A stretch of DNA of 64,000 nt from Hoplostethus atlanticus (Eukaryota; Chordata; Actinopteri; Trachichthyiformes; Trachichthyidae). The stretch is taken from positions 296,001-360,000 of the forward strand of contig JAXDDX010000179.1 in assembly GCA_034670405.1 (NCBI GenBank), written 5' to 3'. This document shows positions 1 through 11,198 of this stretch, piece by piece. The notes beneath the pieces were generated by a model, which did not search any database, was not told the origin of the DNA, and was given only the letters and a program-made list of their open reading frames with translations. Position numbers and translations under genes: made by a program. Position 1 is the stretch's first letter; every line of letters begins with the position of its first letter.

Positions 1-947
1 CTGATGTCTCTGCCTCTTCCCTCCTCCCCTTTCCAATTTCATACAATGCTGTTCTATTCTGGGCCTACACTGTGCTGCTGCATGGCCCAAAATACATATT
101 CTCCTTTGCTATAATTAGTCTATACCTGGTGCTGCATGTGCATGGGGGTTATTGTTAATTAGCATCATTAGTGTAGCATGCTACTGGTAATAGAGGTATA
201 TACAATGCCTGATGAGAAGTATTGTATTACAGTGTTATTGGCGGTACATTTTATCATTGGGTATGGGTATTTATTCTACTTTTATGTCACCATTATTTAC
301 CCTTGGTTTGTCCCGTTGAGGTCACATACAGTGGACATGCAAAGCATACAAAAATTACTTAATCCAATTTATTCAGATTACAATATTCAGATTACAATTC
401 AACCAATGTCTGTGAACATGGAAAATCCACCCCCAACGCTAGAATACTGACCAAGACTGTTCTCTGGTGACAAACACTGATCTGGAAACTCACTTTGAAA
501 GAAAAGTATTCAATGCATGCACAAACCCAGATAAACTCAACTATCTCATCTCATCGACCATGTTATGATGAAGTTACCCATTTACCGAGTTGCTGCAGCG
601 TAGGAATAACACTGGTGACATTGGTGACGTGACGGTACTGTGCATCCACCATGCTCCATGTACTGTAGGATGCTCATGTAACCCCCCCCCCCCCCAGGCA
701 AATACAACACTGAGAAATGCTTTCAACCGTATGGCCTGATGCGCAGACTTTCTGCTCCACGGCTCACACACATTCCTCAGAGGTGATTCCGATTCCAGCA
801 CCGATGCAAATATTTGCGCAACACCCTTGTAATCGGTTCAGTCGAAAGGGTCGCGCCGCCTGCTTCTGTATTCTAGTTTTCAGCCACACCGTCATGGGTT
901 TCAGCTCTTCCCATATGGAGGATGAAGAGCAGAGGTTGGTGCTTGGA

Positions 948-950
<3 letters not shown>

Positions 951-993
<43 letters not shown>
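951..993. repeat. (TG)n microsatellite
   Basis: About 21 uninterrupted TG units. Confidence 0.95.
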
Positions 994-994
<1 letters not shown>

Positions 995-1701
995 TGAGGA
1001 GAGTAGCCTTGAATAGCTAGCAGTCTGATCCAGAACTGTCATGTAGCATTAGGCCTAATGGGGAAAGAAGTGTCCGCAGCAATAGACAACACACATGCAC
1101 ACATGCACACAGATTGTTTAAGCCACAAACATAGGTACACACATAAACACAGACACACACAGGCAGGCACATATCACACATATTCAGATGTGCCTCAACA
1201 AAGAGATTGTAGATGAAGATCAGCTGTTCACTCGTAGAGTATAAAGACCAATGAACACAAAGAAAATATGTTTCTCCCTCCCTAACTCACCCACACACAC
1301 ACACTGCAGTGAACTGGCCACAGGCTTTCATACAATAATGAAAAAAACAGGATGAATGCAAGGAATGGCAGGCACAGGTCACGCCTGTCTATTTCTATCA
1401 CTCTCAACCTGAGAAAATGAGAGAGCACATGATCTATTCTATCAGCCTTGTGAAAATGGCGCCAACGCAGACGTACATAAAGACGTGGAAAACTCAAGAC
1501 GTGCACACACACACACACACACACACAGTGGACGTGCTGTTTTAATGAGAGATGAAGGTCAGCGTGCCTGAAACTGTAATTGTCCGCCAGTGTTGTTGCA
1601 GACAGGCTATGGGTGGCAAGGACAGCCGAGTCACATTAGCGCAGCGCTCTGCAGGATGGCCTGAAACTGATCTAAACCGTCGCTTTTTGCCACACTCTAA
1701 T

Positions 1702-1705
<4 letters not shown>

Positions 1706-1759
<54 letters not shown>
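1706..1759. repeat. (CT)n microsatellite
   Basis: About 27 CT units, followed by a degenerate TTTC-rich stretch to about 1815. Confidence 0.95.
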
Positions 1760-1763
<4 letters not shown>

Positions 1764-3298
1764 TTCAAGCTTTCTTTCTTTCTTTCATTCTTTTTCTTTC
1801 TTTCTTTGTTTCCTCCAGATTCAGATAGCAACCATGACGATGTGACATGAACAGCAACAAATGGTTCAATAATATCATACTACCTGATCACTAACTCATT
1901 AGACAAATGTATGGAAGACATATAATACACGTCTATTTTTCCAATTGTTAATGCCACTCCTGTTTAAATCTCCATCTTTTCTCTATTTCAAATCAAGCTT
2001 TAATGGACAGGGCACGAGAATTTGTGTTGCCAAACCATTTGCAACAAATAAACAAACAATAATCCGTCATTATACATGTCCTTCCATTTTCTTTGTTTTG
2101 AAGAAGAGGAGAAGAGAGCCAGTATTTGTTTTCCCGCTAAGTGACAGTCGTGCTGCTGCCAGGGTTTATCTCTCTCACACACTGAAATATTTTCCTAACC
2201 CTAAAAAAAAAATCACTATCGCAGCAGTTGCAATTCAAATCCCACGGAGCGCTTGACTTAATGCGTTGGCTGGCGTGAGGTCGGCCCAAAGGTTGGCGTG
2301 ATTTCCTGCAGCGAGCCGGGCTTTTAACTAGGCATACTCGGGGATTTCACCCAGAGGTCTCCCTCGCCCGTAGAGTCTTTGACCCGCGAGCTAATTAAAA
2401 AGACGCCGGCAATATGGGAAAAGGGCTTTTCCTTTCCTTAATCCTCCCGCCTCACTAGAGAGCGAACGCCAGCGCAGAGGAATAAGGATGTGTGGGTTAG
2501 GAGCAACAGTGCAATAACAATGAAGAGCGGAGTGGCAAACACAATTCCTCATGTACACGTTCCTCATTTTCACTCTCTCGTTCTCAGCCTCTTTGAAGTC
2601 GATATGATTGATCCCTAGGAGATCATACACATTAATCATACATCGTACACAATACGTTATCTGCATGTTTAGTTTGCATGGTTTGCATGGTTTTATAGTT
2701 TAGAGTGATTTACTGGATTTTCACTCTGAAATGTATTTGTTTGAGCCCGTGACACAAGGGCTCGCAGCATGCATGGCTTGGTTTATTTGCAATATGAAAT
2801 GATCACAGTATGGATTGCAAGTGGGATCCTGACCCTGTAGTAATCATCACATGTTCCTTTCATATTAGATGTGCTTGACACTACAGGTGCACAATCTTAA
2901 AGTTCTTAAGCTGATGAGAAAACAGCTGAGATCAATTTAAATGAGCCATTTTATTTCAATAGGGCATTCCCGGAAAATACAAATGCTCATCAGCTTTGCC
3001 TCAAGATGATTGTTTTCTCTGAGCCTTGCAGCTGAATCTTAAATGTAGTAAAACACCCCTGAGACAAATGACTGGACAAATATGTCTGTATTTATTTACA
3101 GAATGGTGCAAGAAGAAGCAGTTATTTTAGAGTTCAATGCACTTCAATGCACTGAAAATGTTCTTCGTCTTTGTTTTATGTGGGTGGCTACCCGCCTGTA
3201 ACTCCATTCAAATTGCTGAAATGTACTGCGAAAGTTACAGAATCGATTTGGGAATGTCACTGGGCATACAGTACAGTTTTTACCATTCAGTCCATGAG

Positions 3299-3387
3299 TC
3301 ATTGTCTCCACCTCTGAGCAGTTTTTTCAACCTTGATCTTCAGTTCCACCTGAAGATCTTTATTTGTTTCCAGTTTGGCCTCCAACT
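3299..3387 (-). CDS. Coiled-coil gene, last recognised exon
   Basis: Begins ELEAKLETNKDLQVELKIKV after an AG acceptor and reads to TGA at 3299-3301. It could be the terminal exon. Alternatively it may end at a GTGGAG donor near 3311 and lead to a further exon that I could not find. No C1q-type domain was recognised between 1 and 3298. Confidence 0.4.
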
Positions 3388-3648
3388 CTAAGATGAAATG
3401 CATCAAGTACAACAAGAACTCCATGAATTCGGCCATTATGTCAAATAAATAGAAATGATGACTTGATAGAGGAATAACACAATAAGCAATGAAAATATAT
3501 AGAGTAATAGCATGATATGAAACATTCAACCACTTGCTGTGTCAAAAGAAAACACTATCTTCCTCTTTATATGTTATTAATAACTTAATGATTTATCATA
3601 TCAAACCAATACAAGGAATTTGCATTGCGTCAATAATATTTCCCTTGC

Positions 3649-3753
3649 CTTGATCAATGGTTTTAAGTGCCTCCATCTCTTTCTCTGTGTTTTCAAGTCT
3701 TGTGTTCATCCCTCTGTCCAGGTGCTCAGTGGCATTCAGTCTAGCCTCCAACT
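3649..3753 (-). CDS. Coiled-coil gene, 105-nt stalk exon with GC donor
   Basis: Encodes 35 residues beginning ELEARLNATEHLDRGMNTRL and ending MEALKTIDQ. The frame is open. The donor reads CAAG|GCAAGG, the rare GC-AG class, whose strong AAG|GCAAG context is present. It includes an NAT glycosylation sequon. Confidence 0.5.
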
Positions 3754-3917
3754 CTGTGGGATTAGTTGAGGAGAGCGAAAGCTAGATGAGTTCAGCGATG
3801 AGATAAGATATGCATTATTGATCCAGAATAACCTACTGAGTCATATTAGCATCACAGCAATATGCAACAAATTAAGGATTTAAACAAAGTACAGTATGCC
3901 GTCAACTTTATTTTGAC

Positions 3918-4022
3918 CTTGATCTACTGTCTTCAGTGCCTCCACTTTAGATGTAGTGACTCCGAGGCGTGCGTTCTTTTCCACGGCCAGGCTTTCAGTG
4001 GCTTCCAGTCTGGACGGCAACT
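3918..4022 (-). CDS. Coiled-coil gene, 105-nt stalk exon (intact)
   Basis: Encodes 35 residues beginning ELPSRLEATESLAVEKNARL and ending VEALKTVDQ. The frame is open and in phase 1 at both ends. The donor (GTCAAA) is weak. Proline at position 3 would kink a coiled coil. Confidence 0.5.
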
Positions 4023-4184
4023 CTAGCGGATTAGACAAGGTGATTGACAAACTGCATGAATTCATCCATTACATCAAATATAAATGAGGACGAGGAGATA
4101 CGATAGGATGACACATAGTTTTGATCCTTGATTACCTAATTGCTCATTCATAATTGAGTGATATTTTGATTCTAACAACCTCAC

Positions 4185-4289
4185 CTTGATCGACTGCCTT
4201 GAGTGCTTTCACCTTTGGGGCTGTGTATTCAAGCCTGATATTCAGCTCTTCATTCAGACTCTCGCTGGCTTCCAGTCTGGCCTCCAACT
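4185..4289 (-). CDS. Coiled-coil gene, 105-nt stalk exon (intact)
   Basis: Encodes 35 residues beginning ELEARLEASESLNEELNIRL and ending VKALKAVDQ. The donor is GTGAGG, in phase 1 at both ends. It is very similar to the copy at 4979-5083, showing recent duplication or gene conversion. Confidence 0.6.
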
Positions 4290-4490
4290 CTATTGGAAAA
4301 CATTAGGAGAGTCAGACATTCAAGCAAACGATGGTGATGATGAGATGAGACTTTTTTGATCCCCGATGGCTTTTATTTTATTAGACTTGATTCCCAATAG
4401 TCTACATATTCATCCAGCATTCAGTTGTAAGCCAGCAAAACAATAATGTGGGTCATGTATAGCATTGATGCTATTCTCTTGTATCGTTAC

Positions 4491-4584
4491 CTTGATCAAC
4501 TGTGTTGAGTCAACTGTGTGTCTTCAAGCCTAATCTTCAGTTCCTGACTTAGACTGTCAATGGCTTCTAGCCTGAATTCCAACT
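4491..4584 (-). pseudogene. Coiled-coil gene, damaged stalk exon (11-nt deletion)
   Basis: Aligned to the 105-nt units this copy is 94 nt long. It begins ELEFRLEAIDSLSQELKIRL, then loses 11 nt before the TVDQ end and runs into a stop. Splice signals (GTAACG donor) remain. If included it would break the frame, so it is either skipped or the gene is dead. Confidence 0.55.
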
Positions 4585-4978
4585 CTTGGAAGAGATTAAG
4601 AGAATAAAAACTACATTTCCAATTCATCAAATCTATATAATGGAGATAAGATGAGATGACATGGAGTCTTTATTGATCTCTAATTCAGGGTTCCTTTCTT
4701 TTCAGTTTGATGAATTCTTCAGAGAATGGGTCACTTTACAGGAATACTGTACCAGAATGTATTTATTTTGTTTCACATATTCATTGCATTAGATGGTGGT
4801 TTTAAGAAAATGTTTAGCTCATGAAAGCGCCTGTATTTAATCATGGAAAGTCATGCAGTTTTGCATCAGAGCCATGGTGGGAACCTTGGAATATGGCATA
4901 TGAATTCCTTAATGTGGACACTCTATATGGACCAACAAAACAAAAATCGACACATTGCATTGAGTCTAATCTTTTTAC

Positions 4979-5083
4979 CTTGATCGACAGTCTTCAGTGC
5001 CTCCACCTCTGTCTCGGTGTTCCTAAGTCTGGTATTCAGCTCCTCCTCCAGGCTCTCACTGGCCTCCAGTCTGGACTCCAACT
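4979..5083 (-). CDS. Coiled-coil gene, 105-nt stalk exon (intact)
   Basis: Encodes 35 residues beginning ELESRLEASESLEEELNTRL and ending VEALKTVDQ. The donor is GTAAAA and the acceptor ends CAG, in phase 1 at both ends. Leu and Val recur at heptad core positions. This is the cleanest copy of the unit. Confidence 0.6.
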
Positions 5084-5377
5084 CTGACAGTTACAATTAG
5101 GAGAGGAAATACATACCAAATTCAGCTACTCATCTCGCGATGGCATGAGCAAAGAGGAGAGATGAGATGAGATGACACAAACTGAGATGAAATGGGGTAT
5201 TGATCCCTTAATGGCCCACTCGTGCATTCATTATGATCAGATTACAATCACCTCAGTGTAAGAAATAAGAATTATGAACTCTTATAGTTCTTGGTCTGTA
5301 TTATCTTGACCTTGATGAGCAGTCTAGAGTCTGTGATAGCCTACCTATTCATTCATCTCTGACTTGCATTCGTGTAC

Positions 5378-5461
5378 CTTTATTGTCCTTCTGCAGTTGT
5401 TCCACCAGGTTTCTTTGCATTTCTGCCTGGACATAACTGGCATTCAGTCTGCTCTCCAGGT
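5378..5461 (-). CDS. Coiled-coil gene, variant stalk exon
   Basis: The 84-nt exon encodes 28 residues (four heptads), beginning DLESRLNASYVQAEMQRN and ending in VEQLQKDNK. The acceptor is CCAG and the donor GTACACG, in phase 1 at both ends. It is one heptad shorter than the 105-nt units. The C-terminal half differs from the other repeats, so it is an older or diverged copy. An NAS sequon is present. Confidence 0.5.
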
Positions 5462-5638
5462 CTGGTCATGGAGGAATAAAACATCTCTTCAACCCCACAG
5501 TCAGTTCCATCAAAATGCTATCTTCCTCCATTATGCTATTAATAGTTCTGGTTAATATGCTATTAATAGTTCTGGTGCCTTTCATTTAAAATGCATATTG
5601 TTGTATGTAATAATACAGTATGGATGCAACTCGTTTAC

Positions 5639-5903
5639 CTCGATCGACGGTCTTGAATCACTTCTGTCTCTGCGTCTCCAAGCTTATACCTCAGCTCTGT
5701 CAGTCTGCCGTTCAACTCTGTTTAGTTCAAATTAATCGGATAAATACTGCATGGGTTTAGCCAGTCAAATCTAAATCGCCAGATGAGATAAGATGGGCTG
5801 AGATGAGAGGAAGGCCCTACTGGTTATTAATAATTGAATAGTTTGTGTAAATGTTACCTTTACTTTCCTTCTTTCCTTCTGGCATTCAGTCTGGCTTCCA
5901 GCT
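5639..5903 (-). pseudogene. Two decayed stalk-exon copies
   Basis: Units at 5858-5903 (46 nt, begins ELEARLNARR, then a stop) and 5639-5717 (79 nt, begins ELNGRL) keep the AG acceptor and GTAA-type donors but have lengths not divisible by three. A still weaker remnant lies at about 6295-6343, and another near 5310-5345. They show turnover of the exon array by deletion. Confidence 0.45.
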
Positions 5904-6045
5904 CTGGTCATTTAAATGAGGGAAAATACATTTAAAAAAATAATAAATTAACAACTTCTTTTGAGGGGAAAAGGTATATACAGTAATAGAAATTATTTTG
6001 TTCATGTAAAAATACACCCGTCTTTTCATCTGAAAGTACAAGGGA

Positions 6046-6235
6046 GGGGGCTGCAACAGAGAAGAGCGTCCCAACCCCACTAATTGAGACTGTAGATTAA
6101 ATGCGATCCTGGTGTCGGGTATGGACGCTGGTGGGAAAATTTGTCTGCCCACAGGAAGTGACGAAAGCTGGACTCACCAACGTTAGATCTCTCTCGTCCC
6201 TTTGTTACCCTTTGGTATAGAGCGTGACTGTAGTG
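6046..6235 (+). repeat. Unclassified dispersed repeat, copy 1
   Basis: Shares long stretches with about 52987-53245 in the same orientation. Examples are a CTGCAACAGAGAAGA-like start, CTAATTGAG, TGGTGTCGGGTATGGAC, GGACTCACCAACGTTAGATC and CCCTTTGGTATA. It has no terminal repeats that I can see and no coding capacity. It sits in an intron of the coiled-coil array. Confidence 0.55.
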
Positions 6236-6650
6236 TGCAGTTTACTGACGACACTTTACAGGATTTCTGGGTATTGAAGTTCATATTTTTCAAACAGTCT
6301 TGAGTGCTTTAACCTCTGGTCTTCAGCTCCAGCTCCAACTTGAATGACTGATTCTTACTTTATTACCAATAAGTGTACTTACTGTAATCACAATAAATCC
6401 ACTTTATGTCATTTATCTTGGTGACATTGGTGCAGAGACATTTTTACTACATTTTAACACAACATTCTGACACATAAAGTGCCATGGGTCAGTGCAAAAC
6501 ATACTATGGGCAGTAGATCATACATATAATTTTATATTAATACATTCAGCTTACCATATACTGTAGCCATGTGTAGTTAAGCAGCATTGCATGCAGAATG
6601 GTTGCAGCGGGAGGAGTAGAGAGAAAAATGTTTTTGTCTAAAACACGTAC

Positions 6651-6725
6651 CTGTATAGCCTTTCTTTAGCGCTTCCACCTGTTCCCATAGCTCGTCCACC
6701 TGGCTATCAGTGGTTGTCTCCTCGT
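6651..6725 (-). CDS. Coiled-coil gene, exon 2 (short stalk exon)
   Basis: The 75-nt exon has acceptor AACAG and donor GTACGTG, with phase 1 at both ends. It encodes EETTTDSQVDELWEQVEALKK, whose VEALKK end matches the end of the 105-nt repeat exons. Its length keeps the frame. It is the first stalk exon after the signal-peptide exon. Confidence 0.5.
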
Positions 6726-7096
6726 CTGTTCATTTTACACAAAAGGACACAATGTAGTACCTTTGGGACACAAGTAAAACAATGGACAACTAACACAATA
6801 TACTGCGAGCAGAAAGAAAGCAATACTTGGCAGCGTCTCCCCCAGATTTGTTTTATTGACCCGGTGGAAAGCCCTCTGTATGTTAACACCATTTCCACTC
6901 CAGGACTTTAAAACCCCATTTTCAAAAAGTCCCACCTTCTTTTGTCGGAAGGGGCTGTTCCTCTGTGAAATCTAGTTAGCGTTTGGAGGAAAAGCTGCAG
7001 TATTGATCCAAAGCATATAACATTATCAATCAATAATCACTAGTGGGAAGGAGGAGGATGCTGCCTGCATCGCCGTTTCTCAGCTCGTTTCTCTGT

Positions 7097-7234
7097 TCAG
7101 CCAAAGCGGCGATCATCTCTCTTGAGTAGAGCAGAGACATCTGGCTCATCAGACCTGATAGCAGCGTACCTCTGTCCCGGGACGTTAGCCTCAGAAAGGC
7201 AGCAGGCGAGCAGCACGAGCAGGACGACCCTCAT
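7097..7234 (-). CDS. Signal-peptide exon of the coiled-coil gene
   Basis: The ATG (minus strand) at 7234 opens MRVVLLVLLACCLSEA, a clear secretory signal peptide. It continues to PDVSALLKRDDRRFG and stops at 7097-7099. A second frame over the end of this exon reads EMIAALAEQRNELRN, which resembles the stretch that follows the signal peptide in fish C1q-like proteins. This suggests a small indel in the exon, either a real mutation or an assembly error. A TATA-like TTAAAAAC lies about 80 bases upstream. The donor could not be fixed. Confidence 0.6.
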   Translation of the reverse strand: MRVVLLVLLACCLSEANVPGQRYAAIRSDEPDVSALLKRDDRRFG

Positions 7235-7312
7235 CTTTGTCTCTGGCCCTTTAGGTTTTCCCCTCCCCTGAAGCCGTGTCCACTGTGTCCACACTTGGGA
7301 ATCCGCAGGGGC

Positions 7313-7320
7313 GTTTTTAA
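7313..7320 (-). promoter_or_regulatory. TATA-like box upstream of the signal-peptide exon
   Basis: TTAAAAAC on the minus strand lies about 80 bases before the start codon at 7234, a spacing compatible with a short 5'UTR. Assigned by position and sequence only. Confidence 0.35.
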
Positions 7321-7812
7321 GGGTACTGCGTCCGTGTGAAAGGTTATGCAAGGTTTGGATGTTGTTGTACATGTAGCTGACCATTTAAAGTTTTTTTTCT
7401 GAGGAAAAGACGTTCAAGGGTTTAAGGGTAGGGGGACATGATAAGACGCCGGAAGAAGAACCAGCCAATGCTGAAAGATTGCGGTAATGACACTTTTAAA
7501 GCCCACGACTGCCTTGTAAATATGTAATCTATGGTCTCATGCACACATAATACTGTATATTTGGAAAATGGAAAAGGAAAATGTGCTGTTTTGACAAGAA
7601 CTGATGAAAAAAATGATGCCTGATGTGGTGTAACCGCTTTCACGTTGTTAGTGACGTCCAAAGACACATTTGTGTGCCTTTGTGTACGAGTGTAAACACG
7701 TGGACACACTGCGTGTCCAGCTGACTCCCATCAACCCTCAGGACAACATCGTGACAGCATGGCGCAGAGCTGGAGGTGTGTTTTCTCTGTGTCTGTATGT
7801 GTGTGTGTGCAG

Positions 7813-7921
7813 TACAGAGCTTGCCTATGGTAGCCTCCCCTACGATAGGCGGAGCTCAGGTGTTAAGCAGCAAAGGTTACATAGAGATGTAGGACAGAGC
7901 TGCTCTCGCACACCAAAAGTT

Positions 7922-7958
<37 letters not shown>

Positions 7959-8176
7959 CTGTTGGCGTCAGTTGCTGCATGTATTTCTGTGCCTTCTCAC
8001 TGTGTCTTCTTATGTAGGCCTATATGTGTGTGTGTTGTGTGTGTGTGTGTGTGGTTCAGGGGGTGGATACAGAGCTGGAGGAGCCTCCTAGGGCTCCCAT
8101 GGATGCAGCGGAGGTTAGGTTGTACTCAGCAGAGGTCACACAGCACTGTATGACAGAGCTGCTCTCACACCCCTAA

Positions 8177-8222
<46 letters not shown>
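7813..8222. repeat. Imperfect tandem duplication ending in (TG)n
   Basis: Two segments about 250 bases apart (about 7813-7951 and 8070-8222) share an ACAGAGCT start, a GACAGAGCTGCTCTC block and a terminal (TG)n tract. A third (TG)n run lies between them at about 8025-8054. They look like a duplicated non-coding unit, with no coding meaning seen. Confidence 0.5.
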
Positions 8223-8224
<2 letters not shown>

Positions 8225-9891
8225 CATGAATTGCATGTGTGTGCCTGCATAAGGGAGTGTAAATGTATTTGTTTTCAGAGGAGCGGGAACCCCGAGGGAA
8301 CGGGGTGAGAGCGGGTGGTGTGCAGCAACCTCGGTCAATGTCAGAATAGCCCACAGGAAATCCTCGTATCTTGAAAGAGAGTTTCACCGTTTACTCTCTC
8401 TCTGTTCTCTGTCTTTCTCCATTTCATTGCATTGAAATATTGTGGTTGCACGCTCTATAGAATTGGTATTATTTATCTGTAGCGTAGGCCAGATTCCACA
8501 TGATGCCACTTAGGAGATTGGCATGTCTCATCTAATAGGATCTCAGTAAGAATATACACACACACACATTCCTCCCCCTCTGTACTCCACTTAGCTCCCT
8601 GACATAATTCCTCATCTTTTATTGATAGCGCTCTACTGGCAATCCCTCACTTTTCCGCTCCTCCTTCTGATCTGCAGCAATGGAGTTGCAGGAGGAGGAG
8701 AGTGGGATTGTGTGCATAACTAACTCCTACCCCCCCAAAGCAAATGCTATAGCTTCCCGTCCAAACTGTCTCGTTTCTTATCTTCTATTTTGCCAAACCG
8801 TGACAGAGTTATTATCGCAGTTTCATATAGATCCACTCATCAAGAAACTTCTGAGTATTTGAAGATTACGGTCTTTTAATCTAGCACAGCAGGGTTCACT
8901 GTGGCCACGCCCTCAGTTTGAGTCCAACCACTCATTGCGAGAATACTGCAAGAGTTTTGTCTGTCATCTCCAATGTATTAGCTTTGGTACTATTAAAGAG
9001 GCGGCTGTCAAAATTCATACATAGTGTGCACTCCAGCATCTTTAATGAACAGTGTGATTAAAAATGCCGCGTGCGAACCCGGCGTTGAAATCAACAGCTA
9101 GGTTATCTCCCTCAATAAATGACTTTAAAGGAAATGTAGGAAAGGAGACATTGAAATGGTGAATTTTTAGGATTATATGGAAAAATTACATCATTCAAAA
9201 TTGGGTAAACTGCTGTAATATCACAGTCGTTTGAATGTACAAGCTCAAAAAATATATATTTCTGAGACTACATAGTTGATCTCTCATGGCTTTTCAGAGC
9301 TTAATCACATATTACAGTCTCTGTAAAAGATTGTGGGCATAACATATGGGGGTATATAACATATAACATTATGGGTGTTTTATGCTGGATTCAAATCAGA
9401 TGCAACATTACACGTTACACAGAAGCAGTGTGTACATTATGAATGCACAGTACACATTATTTTGGAGTGGATCTAGGTGTCAGAATGGTACGTACAGTTA
9501 GGATGAGTGGTTAGGAAAAAAGGTTTACCATGTGTATGTGCTATAAGATCACCTAATGCTCGTTCTTGATTAGCGTAAGATATGGATTTTCTTCAAATGG
9601 ATCACAGTGTGTCTGAGTGACCCCGGAGACGAAAACGACTTAGTTGGCGATAATGAATCTCTGACCTCCACACACTACACTTATTCAGGACTCTTTCAGA
9701 TGTCAGGTTGTACATATCAGACATGTTTTGATAGGATTGGGCAGCTCAGATCAGTCTGAGAGTCAATCTGTAAACCCCCCCCTCCCACTCACACTGCCAC
9801 ATCGTTTTTGCCAACCATCGGTCCCGGGCCAAGCCTCTGAGCGGGATTCCGACCCCGATGTTCAGGATGGGCAAATAAATTGTCCGGATAA

Positions 9892-10083
<192 letters not shown>

Positions 10084-10974
10084 TAAATAATTGCACAGAT
10101 TGCTCACACTCAGAGACTCCCACATCAAAGTGGCCCTCCTGACGAGGCCCTGCTGAGGCCTGAATGTACTCAGGTGCTGCTCTCGAAAGATCTTCCCACC
10201 ATCACCTCCATAAACACCCCGTGCACACGCATCTGCATACACACACACCGACGCCATCTGCCCTCCTCTCGTCCCAATTGGTCCAAGCCCTTTCATGCAG
10301 TCTGCTCTGTTTGCTTTTGACCGGGCGTCGCATTGGGAACAAGTGAACAAGTGGTAGATTTTGTTTAATTTGCTTTAATAAAAATACGATTTCGAGTCAA
10401 AACTAAATGACTTGTTAAGATAGATATTTTTGTCGTGACCCCCCCCCCCCCCCATTCCAAAAGGCTAAATCCAAATAGCTCCACTACATTTGAACAATGC
10501 ATAAACAGCTGTAAATATCAGAAATACACACCAGAGAAGTGCATATGTACTAGATAATGCTTTAAATTTCCACTTTTAAACCCTGTGTATCCTAATTTTA
10601 GCCTAAAGCATAAACCATGTAGTGTTTTTAAACGGCTAATCGTCGTTAACGTTTCAGTGGAATGGAAAGAGAAAGGCAGTGGATACACTGTGTCTCCAAA
10701 ATACTTTACTAATTTAATCTAATTGACTAATTTAAGTTTTTTCAAAATGAATAAGGAAACGCACAATGGTATTATTATTATTGCGTGGAATTTTTATGCA
10801 GGCCTACCGGGTACGCCGTGATGTAACCACAAAAAGTACACCGGTGTCCAGGAAGTAAAAGTAATGAGATTTTGATCTAAAAATATGGGAAGGTAAAAAA
10901 AATATATATATATAAATAACAAAACAAACTTTTGTATCTATTCAGATACAATCTCTCACAGCAACACTTCAGCA

Positions 10975-11005
<31 letters not shown>

Positions 11006-11033
11006 CTTTAATGGTCTGTTTCCTGTCACGTAA

Positions 11034-11198
<165 letters not shown>

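Larger units (their letters stand above)
1..3298. other. Non-coding, probably prkca intron
   Basis: No convincing exon is seen. It holds microsatellites at 951-993, 1505-1527 and 1706-1759. I looked for a C1q domain belonging to the neighbouring coiled-coil gene and saw none. Confidence 0.5.
3299..7234 (-). pseudogene. Secreted coiled-coil (C1q-like stalk) gene with tandemly duplicated exons; partly broken
   Basis: A signal-peptide exon near 7234 is followed on the minus strand by at least ten related exon-like units. Units of full length are exactly 105 nt, begin AGTTGGAG after an AG acceptor, end GATCAAG before a donor, and are phase 1 at both ends. Each encodes 35 residues of the form ELEARLEASESL...VEALKTVDQ, i.e. 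five heptads. Introns between units are also related (GATGAGAT...TTGATCCC stretches), so exon plus intron was duplicated. Frame-keeping units lie at 6651-6725, 5378-5461, 4979-5083, 4185-4289, 3918-4022 and 3649-3753; units at 5858-5903, 5639-5717 and 4491-4584 have lengths not divisible by three. The design recalls the coiled-coil stalk of secreted fish C1q-like proteins, but no C1q globular domain was seen. It is nested antisense in a prkca intron. It could be a pseudogene, or a functional gene that skips the broken units. Confidence 0.6.

Noticed and set aside
764..1042. Open frames made of Thr-His or Cys-Val repeats
   Set aside because: They are translations of the TG/CA microsatellite. 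Similar frames at 7.9-8.4, 31.0-31.4, 41.4-41.9 and 50.2-50.4 kb were dropped for the same reason.
1..3298. C1q globular domain for the coiled-coil gene
   Set aside because: I looked on the minus strand for the usual aromatic-rich C1q motifs and saw none. It may lie outside the window or be absent.
3299..5905. CRISPR-like array of regular repeats
   Set aside because: The units are 105-nt coding exons with splice signals and diverged copies, not short identical repeats with unique spacers; the genome is eukaryotic.
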